The position numbers were made by a program, and so were the translations under genes. From the NCBI GenBank assembly GCA_947034895.1, contig OX344764.1, positions 56,711,348-56,775,347 of the forward strand: a stretch of 64,000 bases of DNA. The letters are read 5' to 3'. Below, piece by piece: positions 56,017-64,000 of this stretch. A model generated the notes under the pieces. It made no database searches, was not told the origin of the DNA, and saw only the letters and a list, made by a program, of their open reading frames with translations. Source of the DNA: Rhytidiadelphus loreus. Lineage: Eukaryota; Streptophyta; Bryopsida; Hypnales; Hylocomiaceae. Numbering within the stretch: the first letter of the stretch is position 1; each line of letters opens with the position of its first letter.

Positions 56017-56230
56017 CATTAGAGAAAATCCAAGGCCTCTAGAGGACCATTTGACTTTCGATAGTAGTGCAAATATAGGAAAATAATAATTTTTTTTATA
56101 ATAAGAACAAACTCCATGTCACCACAATTGACATTAAAAAATAATTTTTATAAATTTTTATATTTTTAATTTTCCTCTATTTGCATTGTTGCTAAAAGTC
56201 AAACGATCCACTAGAGACTCCAAGTTGGCA
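56017..56230. mobile_element. CATTAG-type MITE
   Basis: CATTAGAGAAAATCC and CTCTAGAGGACCATTTGACT at the left pair with AGTCAAACGATCCACTAGAG at the right. Confidence 0.55.
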
Positions 56231-56239
56231 AGTTCTTTA

Positions 56240-56523
56240 CAAGGTGGATACACCCAAAATCACCCCTTGCCTAAAACCGCCATTATCACTATGTGTACAT
56301 CTCCACAATCAATATATAAATATGTGGAAGAAACGATTTTAGAACCTCTACCAAAAAAAACTTTGACCGCTCATAACTTTTGCATATGGTATCCAAATGC
56401 GGCGTTCTATGATGCAATGGAACCTCCTTTCACTTGCCAACAAAAAATATGAAAATCTGACTAGTTTAATATTAGTAACTAGGCATAGTAGCAAAAAGTG
56501 TCGGTTTGGAGGTACGCATCTTA
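56240..56523. mobile_element. AAGGTGGATAC-type MITE
   Basis: The left end is AAGGTGGATACACCCAAAAT and the right end GGAGGTACGCATCTTA; the interior is shared with 44,100-44,311. Confidence 0.55.
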
Positions 56524-56661
56524 ATGCATGATCCCATGTGCTCATTTTTTCAATTTATGGTATAGTTTTATAATGAAGTAAATAAATAGCAAGAAAAAGT
56601 ACACTCACCTCCCTATCATCCCTCGAGATGCGGAGAACTCAGTGCCATGCTTATTCTATTA

Positions 56662-56821
56662 AGGTAACTCTCCCTATGACAGGAAAAACTTGGGATGAGC
56701 CCAATGAAGGCCAAAAATTCATGAGCAGTACATTTCACAAGACACATGTACTACTCATGAATAATTCTTTTACCTGCATTAGGTTGGTCCCAAGTTTTGC
56801 CTGTCATAGGCAGAGTTACCT
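56662..56821. mobile_element. AGGTAACTC-ended, TA-flanked MITE, 160 bp
   Basis: TAAGGTAACTCTCCCTATGA and the inverse TCATAGGCAGAGTTACCTTA; the pairing extends for about 36 bp through CAAAACTTGGGA. TA flanks both ends. Confidence 0.85.
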
Positions 56822-56823
56822 TA

Positions 56824-57340
56824 GTTTGTTCTGGTCTTTCCTTAGTGTGGTGGTACTACAGTAAGTTATAGATGAACCACTAGAGTTGTACTCCAGATGC
56901 ACCTTGAGAGTCGGTACTATAATAGCCATTGCAGTCTTTCTGCATATTCCTTTTGAAGAGTGCTTGGCAGATTTCGTTTGTGTTATGGATACCTGTAAGA
57001 AATTATTGGATAACTATACACGTACTGTATCATGTACGGTGTAAAACTGAATGATTATGTTGTGGAAAATAGGTGATAAGAAACTCAAAAATATCCCGAA
57101 CACCTAGTCATTGTCATTCTCTTGTCTGTACCCTCCGTTGTTCCGTGCTGGGTTTCCCTAGAAGAAGAGTGCCGCACATTAGACAGACAGTAGTCGTATA
57201 CAGAATCAGGATAAAAAGCTGAGCGGCCATCTGACGAACTTCATTCAATGCCCTTCGTTTTGCTCTCCACAGTTTCCTGATTTCTACTTAGTAAGTGATG
57301 TGTGTGCACGCGACATTAGTTTGCTAAAAACATTGACATA
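56824..57340 (+). other. Upstream region of block E
   Basis: A TATA-like AGGATAAAAAGC lies at 57,209-57,220. No coding frame is evident. It could be a promoter for the exon fragment at 58.3 kb; this is inferred from position only. Confidence 0.3.
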
Positions 57341-57359
57341 ACTCTTTTTTAAGTTGTGT

Positions 57360-57735
57360 ACCAGCAGAGAGTGTCTGCACCGTTGTGAACATTTGCAATT
57401 GCAGTCTCGTTCATCGCGATTGCATTCTTCCTGGAGAGCCAACGTTTGAGGACAAGGAGAATTTTGAATTCAGTAATTGTGGGAGAATATTGCTCGTGTC
57501 TTCGCGAACTTGTTTTGCTCAATTCCACAAGTTTGGTATCTCGAGATACGTGTTGCTGCGGTGCACGCGACACTGGCTAAAATTTCTTTTCAGGTTTTGT
57601 GATCGGCAGAGAGTGTTTGCACCGTTTGCGATTGTAGTCTCATCGCGATTGCATTCTTTCTGGAGAGGCTCCGGCTGCGGACAAGGAGGTTTGTAAATCG
57701 AGTAACTGTGGGAAACATATCGCTCGCGAGCTTGT
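57360..57735 (+). repeat. Tandem duplication of about 235 bp
   Basis: GCAGAGAGTGTCTGCACCGT ... ATCGCGATTGCATTCTTCCT at 57,364-57,433 recurs as GCAGAGAGTGTTTGCACCGT ... ATCGCGATTGCATTCTTTCT at 57,606-57,663, followed in both by GGAGAG, ACAAGGAG, GTAA.TGTGGGA and GCTCG. The copies are about 80-85% alike. The region is GC-rich and gene-like, but no frame can be assigned. Confidence 0.7.
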
Positions 57736-58329
57736 TATGCCTCGTCTTCTCCTCGTGCGCATGCTTCTCGATGTAGCGCCTCCACTCGCTCTCGTAGATC
57801 GCTCACCCGTTGCTTCAGCGCAAGCACGTGCGACGCTGCATATTAGGTCCGGCTCCTCTCAACCATCTCTTGACTTATGTTCATGATAGTTGTGGTGCTA
57901 CCTCTTGCATTGGCGACGCTCCCCCTGTTGGAATCCCATTTTTTGTTGCTTACTTTTATTGTTTCCCGTGGTTTTGAATCCACTATCTACAAGCACACAG
58001 ACACCCGTTCCCTACGTAATCCTTGGAGTTTTAGATTATGATACTAAAGCTATTTACCTGAGTGTTGTTCCTCAGTTCTTGTAGAGATATGTGGCCCAAT
58101 TGCAAAACAAACAGTACGAGAGGCTTTGACTCAGTGTAGCAATAGCTTGCTTTTTGAATAGCAACCTATTTTATACAATGTTATACTCCAGTGAGTCTGG
58201 GCAAATCTGCCTAGCTTCTCAATACTGTCCCTCGACCAGTCCATTTATTAACTAGCAGGCTACTGGTCGACCTGGAAATTAAAATTGTCTTCAGTAGTTT
58301 TAATCAGTTGCTCTGTCTGTCTGTCTCTC

Positions 58330-58623
58330 TCAAAATGCCCCGTGATTGCTCTCAAATTTCCAGATTTCCAGATGCTCCACTGATCGATCGACACGAGGTA
58401 CATTACTTGGTTCTCGATCGACATCGATAGCGATGGCTCTCGCCCCCGATCCAGTGGCTGCAGGCCGCGGTGCCGCACTTGGAGCCGACGGTCCCCCTGG
58501 CATTCATCCGCAATTCCAACTGCATCCGCACGAAGTGCTCGCCCTCGGTCTCTTTCAGGACCCCCCGGCGGTGGCTCCTGTTCCTCTTGCTGCAAATCCA
58601 CTATTGGATTTTCTTTGTGGATG
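58330..58623 (+). pseudogene. Block E: F-box/kelch-type exon-1 fragment
   Basis: It is collinear with the minus strand of 24,170-24,400 and, for its first part, 255-400. It ends at a consensus splice donor (GATG/GTAAGC, GT at 58,624). One frame (AMALAPDPVAAGRGAALGAD... to LLDFLCGW) is open here and in block B, and another reads SVSFRTPRRWLLFLLLQ. Compared with block B there is a 4-nt difference near 58,425 that shifts the second frame. No kelch exon follows within 2 kb, so it is an orphan exon. Family membership is inferred from the DNA link to the 15.1-kb gene. Confidence 0.45.
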
Positions 58624-59158
58624 GTAAGCTTGGCAGGGTTAGCTTGTAGTAGTGCCCAAATGCATCTAGCTAGCTTGCATTAAGTAATTGCAGCAGACAC
58701 TTTCGATGGTAACATCACTTGTCTAGTTTGCATTGAGCTAGGGCTTAGCCTCAATTGAACGAATTATTTGAAATTCTTACATGCTTTCTTCTTCTTTGTC
58801 TGATTGAAACCAGCCTCTATCTTAAGAGGTATACGTTTTGTGAATCAATCTCAACCTCTATTTCTGATTGTATTTTGATCGATCTCTTGGATGACTTCGA
58901 CCAACTACGAGAGACCGGACTGTGAAGTGCACTTCATATTAATGTTGAGTGACTTCCAAGTTCCTTCTTGTCAGTCACTTGATATTATGGCTTGACCTCG
59001 CTTATGGCTGGGCAACAAACATTCATCGCATACCCTTAATTCATTATCCATGTGCTTCTTACTTCGTATGTTGTGATGGCAGGCTACGGAGATGCTGGAA
59101 CTATGCGTGGGAGCTCCTCATGATCGTCACAGGTGGCCTGTGAGAAAACTGATCTGAA
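58624..59158 (+). other. Block E downstream of orphan exon
   Basis: It matches 23,220-24,130 in reverse, without the 372-bp MITE and the tandem array found there. It is probably intron or decayed exon. No open frame beyond 65 codons. Confidence 0.4.
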
Positions 59159-59161
59159 TCA

Positions 59162-59545
59162 GGTCGCAGTGTTGGCTTGGATTGGCATTACCGATGATAA
59201 CTTACGTCGATCGCACAAGTGCACCTCAGCATGCTTCCAAGCCTTCGTTGGGAGCAAAGGTTCGTTAGAGTCATATATATACAGTATTTGATAGTCCCCC
59301 CCCCCAAAAAAAAGTTTCCAGTTTCCAAATGATATGCTTGTTGGATCCAAGCATGCAAGCGCCCCCATTTTTGGATTATGACTTGGAGATTCGAGCTCGT
59401 TAGCCATTTCTATCTCTTGAGAGCGGTTTCTCTTAATTAGAAGAGTGACTTCTTTTACCAGATCTGTGTTCACGATGTGGGCCTTATTCCACTTTTCGAG
59501 AGGATTCCAACATTGATTGAGCACTTCATTGTCGGCCAGTCCCAT
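59162..59545 (-). CDS. Hypothetical protein, about 127 aa, doubtful
   Basis: The first ATG in this frame is at 59,545; the frame is open a few codons upstream. The product begins MGLADNEVLNQCWNPLEKWN and contains charged segments (KRNRSQEIEMANELESPSHN) with no domain I know. Block B has the matching start at 22,381-22,500 but is frameshifted. Conservation as DNA alone would explain the match. It lies antisense to the orphan exon. Confidence 0.25.
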
Positions 59546-59564
59546 GGCTTCGATCAGTCGAAGC

Positions 59565-59921
59565 AACCGCCATGAACTTCAATTTCGTCAAATTGGCGAA
59601 ACCCATTTCAACCGTGTTCTACATGGAATTCGGGAAGGTTAGCTCTGATCTATACGATTCCGTAGAGCAGTGTGCACTGGAATGTCACTATTCCGATTGC
59701 CCTGGGTTGCGCCAATTTGAGGAAAATTGACGATAGGGTGCAGAACTTTCATCATACTCAATATATTTCGTGAAATTGGCAGGACTCCGGCGCCAAAGAT
59801 TGTGACTTATTTGTTCATAACGGTCTAAACTCTTAGACAGATGTGAATTTATGTTTCAGAAGGCACGCCCGTTCTGCACTGGATTACCGTTAATTTTACG
59901 ATATTGAAGTTCATGGCGGTT
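59565..59921. mobile_element. MITE with AACCGCCATGAACTTCAAT ends, 357 bp
   Basis: Perfect 19-bp inverted ends AACCGCCATGAACTTCAAT and ATTGAAGTTCATGGCGGTT. The interior has CAGGACTCCGGCGCCAAAG. A second copy is at 22,022-22,378. Confidence 0.8.
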
Positions 59922-61490
59922 TTAACCCTTTGGCAACAAAATGATTTTGTAAGAATTCGATAACATTAAACCCGTGGACTAAACATGACTCCAAAGTTGA
60001 AATTCACCGATTCTGTTAAACGTTGTTCAAAGTGAACAACTTTCTGTAACATGTTACGAAAATCGTTGCATTTTCGGTTATGCTTAAGCTTTGCATGTGC
60101 AGAAGCTACTTTGAGGAAGTTTGAATGACCTACCTTCCTCAGAAAATCAATGCTTCAGATCGAGTGCTTTTGGAGTAAAAGCCTCTTGTTAGTGCAAGTG
60201 ATTGTCCTACCATAAATTCCATCGGTTCCCAGATTGAATATTTTTTTCCAGACACCGACGAATTACTGTTTGCGTTTTCCTTGAGACGATAAAAATCCAC
60301 TGCGAGAAATGCGAGACGTGACCCCGACTGCTCGTGCCTCAATCTCACTCCCCCAGCGTAACGGAGGTTCATGCCTTGGCGACGATTGATTTGATGATTG
60401 TCAGTAGTTACCCCTGAACCCGCATCCCTTCCGGCAGTTCAGGATCGCTCAACAGTCAATAGGGAATTTAATTGACTGGGCAAATTAATTTTGAGTTAAA
60501 AGTGGCAACGACTAAAGGAGATCACCCATTTCCGATCAGCCTCCCATTTTCGCAGCTTAGACTGCTTCATTTCCAAAAAGCAAAACTGTAGGTGACAACT
60601 CACGTACTATAGGGCCCACGGGGGAGACACAAATGTCTTGGAGGTGTACATTGAGAGCATACAATGATCACAAGATGTACATTGATAGCCTTCCATCAAT
60701 TTTGTAACCATCCTATGGTTGGAAATAGGTTTGCCTACATATCGGGAATGGGACAAATAGAATCTTGACAAAAAAAATTCATAGTAATTTTGTTTTTGAG
60801 GAAAAAAATTTAGAAAATTATAGAATCCTACTGAAATGTATTTCCCTACATGGGAAAAATTTCCCGGAAATTCCCGCAAGCTGCAAATAAGCTGAATTGC
60901 TTAAGTGATTGGAAATGGGTGATATACCTTATAGTGCACTTGATTGACTGGACAATTCAACTAGCTGAATCATGGAATCTACCCAATAAACAATTCAACA
61001 TGGTTTCCATTATTAAATTGAAAAGCTATTTGTTTGTAGGGTCTTGTAGGTAGTAGAAAGGGGATTTTAGAGTCTCTTAGAATGCATTTTTTGGACATTG
61101 TATGAATAAACTACAAATTTTCAAAGTACAAAAAATAGGTGTTTTGAAATTGACCGTAGCTGGACTCTCATGAATAGAGAGAGTACATTTTAGGCAAGAA
61201 TATGTAGGTGTCGGTTTTAGAAATTAAGTGTAGTTACCTTTCTCTCAATAATGAAGCTAGCTTGCCCTTTACTAATTTCTTGACATTTTACACTATATAA
61301 ATATTTATTGTTATTGTATGGTACAAGGATGCAATAATTTTCATCAACCTAAAACTATGTGAGCGGCATGGGTTGGTGCATTTGGCTTTGTTTGTGTGTA
61401 GCTGTACGTGGACAAGCAATGAGTCATGAGAAACCTCTTTTGGTAGGGTAAGATAGTCTAATTGTCAAAGCAACTTAATTTCACTATTTT
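59922..61490. other. Block E end and intergenic DNA
   Basis: 59,930-60,110 matches 20,830-21,000 in reverse. A minus-strand frame of 77 codons (60,139-60,372, GGVRLRHEQSGSRLAFLAVD) is not recognised. Beyond 60,420 I see no gene. Confidence 0.35.
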
Positions 61491-62069
61491 GTATAGTTTA
61501 AAACATAATTAGAATGAATCTTTGCAAATCGCAAATAATATAAAAGAAAGTACTTACTTAAATCCCAGATTTAGTATTTTAAATTTTAAATATCAATGTG
61601 ACAAATAATACATGATTACAAATAGTTGTAGAGAATTGTAAAATATAAAAGGTGAAGTCCTTATTTAAAACCAGTATAAAATATAAATTACAATTAGGAA
61701 GAATCTTGGAGAATTGCAAAGATTAAAAATTAATTTTTAAATTTAATTCTACACCCTTTATTTTTAATTTTAAAATCAACTTGACAAATAATACTTGAGT
61801 AGGATGAGTCATTGAGAATTGCAAAAAATAAATGAGAAAGCTTTAGCTTAAATCTCCACCCCTTAATTTTTATTTATAAAATCAAATTGACTAGTAATTC
61901 ATGATTAGGAGGAATCTAGGAAAATTACAAAAAATAATTAGAAAAGTTCTTACTTAAATATCCACCTTTTAATTTTAATTTTACAATCAACATGGCAAAG
62001 TATACATGAGAAGGATGATTCTTTGTGAATTGCAAAATGGAATTGGACATGTTCTTACTTCAATCTCCC

Positions 62070-62241
<172 letters not shown>

Positions 62242-62253
62242 TTAATTAATTAA

Positions 62254-62254
62254 T

Positions 62255-62317
<63 letters not shown>

Positions 62318-62320
62318 TTA
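62254..62320. repeat. (TTTA)n microsatellite
   Basis: About 16 tetranucleotide units directly follow (TTAA)n and the TA tract. Confidence 0.95.
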
Positions 62321-62866
62321 TTTTAAAATCAAAGTGACAAATAATACACGAGTAGGATTATTCATTGAGAATCGCAAAAAAATAAATTAAAAAGTTCTTG
62401 CTTGAATTTTCATCCTGTAATTTTATTTTTTAAATAAACATGATATATTATTCAAAATTAAGAAGATTCTTTAAGAATTGCAAAAATTACATGGAGAAGT
62501 TTTTAATTAATTTGCCACCCTTTATTTTTATTTTCAAGTCAATGTGTTTAATAGTATGTGAGTAGGATGGTTCTTTGAAGATTCAAAAAATAAATGGAGG
62601 AGATTTTACTCAAAAATTCCACCCATTGTTTTTTATTTATAAAATCAAAGTGACAAATAATACATTATTAGAAGGAATCTTGGAGAATTGTCAAAAGCTC
62701 TTACTTGAATCTCCACCTTTTAGTTTTACTCTTCAATCAGTGTGACAAATAATACATGAGTAGGATGATTCTTTGAAAATTACAAAAAGTAAATGGGTAT
62801 GTTCTTACTTCAACACAACAAATGATTTATGATTATGAAGGCTCTTAGAGAATAGTGAAAAATTAA

Positions 62867-63784
62867 CCCCTAAAGGACCAAGGCCTTTTTTCTGCCAGAA
62901 AACACTCAAAACTGCCTTACCTATAGCAAGGAGTAAAAAAATTTGAAACATTGTTCTTTTCCATATCTAACCGTAAGATCTTACACCTAACTAGTATGAA
63001 AGTGTGTAGAAAAAATTTCAGAATTTTTGACCGCTCAGATTGCAAGATATCTGCGTTTAAAGTGGAAAAAACAAGTATTTCAGCACATTGCGGGACTAAA
63101 ATTTCGACTTTGAACATTTTTAACTTAAAATTTTTGCACTATAGAGTTTTGAGCTTTAAATCTTCATAGTGGAGAATTGAGTTGAGAGTCTAGGTAAAAA
63201 AGAAAATTAAAAAAAAATTTAATTATCATTCTTAAGAAAATTGTTAAGTAGGTATGAGATAGAAGGAAAATCTAAAATATTCATATATTTTAGATGGAAT
63301 TAAAATGCACTAATCCCAATGGTGAGATTGTTCTAGCAAGTAAATAAGACCATGCAAAAAAGAAAATTTTGAAAAATTGCATTCAGAAATGAATCCTACA
63401 AGTTATTTTTTTCAAGAAGATGCTCTAACTGCCCGAAAAACAAGAATGTCTATAACTTTCTCATAACATATCCAAATGAAATGAATCAAAGCTTTCCAGA
63501 TAGACAAAAATATAATCTATGAGAAAAAATATTATTAAAAAGAAAATTCAAATTTTTGTCCATTTTTTTTGGGCTGCCCGAGCTGCCCGCCGTCCCCTTG
63601 TTTGAGCTTATTTGGTCATAACTATTGTTCCCAGGCACCGATTTTGAAAAAAATTATATTCCCACGAAGTTAATCAAATTTTCTACCTCTAAAAAAATTT
63701 CAAAAAATTAGGAGAAAATTTCAGCCCATAGGTACTTGCCCGAAAATGCATTTGTCCCCCGAAGGGACAATGATCCTTTAGGGG
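62867..63784 (+). mobile_element. TTAA-flanked element, copy 11 (E11), 918 bp
   Basis: The ends are CCCCTAAAGGACCAAGG and GATCCTTTAGGGG, with TTAA at 62,863-62,866 and 63,785-63,788. It aligns end to end with E1 and E3. A TTGTCCCCCGAAGGGACAA near-palindrome lies next to the right end. It interrupts the tandem array. Confidence 0.92.
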
Positions 63785-64000
63785 TTAAAAAGTGAATTTC
63801 TTACATAAATCACTACCATTTATTTTTTATTTTTGAATCAATGTGACAATTTACTATGTATTTAGAAGATGCAAACATAATGTTTGTATTTCAATTTCTC
63901 CCCCCTCCCTTGGAAGAATCAAGAGCCATTGATCTGTGTTCACCTACCTTTCTAAAATGTCATCAATCTTATAAAAAAAACAAAGCCGTTGATGCTTGTG

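Noticed and set aside
58260..58601. 113-codon minus-strand frame opposite the block E exon
   Set aside because: GC-rich exon-like DNA is open in several frames. The conserved splice donor is on the plus strand.

Overview
This is nuclear DNA of a eukaryote, almost certainly a land plant. It is AT-rich, most genes are broken, and there are no operons. Its DNA transposons are plant-type: PIF/Harbinger, CACTA, hAT and MULE with a SWIM finger. The one intact gene encodes an F-box-associated kelch-like protein of a kind expanded in plants. The abundance of such paralogues and the lack of recognisable LTR retrotransposons would fit a non-seed plant such as a moss, liverwort or lycophyte, but I cannot name a species.

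Only one convincing intact coding sequence is visible, the kelch-like gene at 15,136-16,224. The rest is fragments and repeats. Pieces of the F-box/kelch gene and its promoter recur as paralogous blocks: A (+, about 9.6-16.3 kb), B (reverse, 20.8-25.8 kb), C (reverse, 0.25-1.03 kb continuing at 4.23-4.32 kb), D (+, promoter only, 49.1-49.5 kb) and E (+, 58.3-60.1 kb). Two divergent PIF/Harbinger copies (5.2-9.1 kb, and 25.8-28.9 kb in reverse) lie beside blocks A and B, so the first 29 kb look like an old inverted segmental duplication. A decayed MULE-like transposase with a SWIM zinc finger occupies 29.7-33.9 kb on the minus strand and is interrupted by a CACTA element.

Because these blocks are duplicated, many insertions can be compared with an uninterrupted paralogue inside the same window. 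This fixes element ends and target-site duplications (TSDs) directly. The best case is a family of about 0.9-kb non-coding elements with ends CCCCTAAAG...CTTTAGGGG, always flanked by TTAA. Three members have a paralogous empty site carrying one TTAA, so TTAA is a true duplication. That is a piggyBac-type signature (Kolobok or Sola3 are alternatives) and is unusual for a plant. Other families resolved this way are a Harbinger-like foldback with TAA TSD, hAT-like elements with 8-bp TSDs, a TA-flanked AGGTA-ended family, a TATA-flanked element, a LINE/SINE tail with a 14-bp TSD, and a tiny poly(A) retro-insertion with a 16-bp TSD.

Three large foldback elements (1.03-4.22, 4.32-4.95 and 11.93-14.73 kb) carry in each arm the same outward-facing module, CCCACATGG followed 30-40 bp later by a TATA-like box. 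One arm points straight at the intact kelch-like gene, whose own TATA box has been separated from it by the 2.8-kb foldback.

Region by region: 0-5 kb, block C and two foldbacks; 5-9 kb, Harbinger copy A; 9-16.3 kb, promoter and kelch-like gene with nested insertions; 16.8-20.8 kb, MITEs; 20.8-29 kb, block B and Harbinger copy B; 29-34 kb, SWIM/MULE pseudogene; 34-39.4 kb, AT-rich repeats without genes; 39.4-48.5 kb, repeated host units full of AGGT-ended MITEs; 50-52 kb, a CACTA element with tandem arrays; 52.6-56.8 kb, two TTAA elements and further MITEs; 57-60.4 kb, block E; 61.5-64 kb, a degenerate tandem array with long (TA)n and (TTTA)n tracts and another TTAA element.
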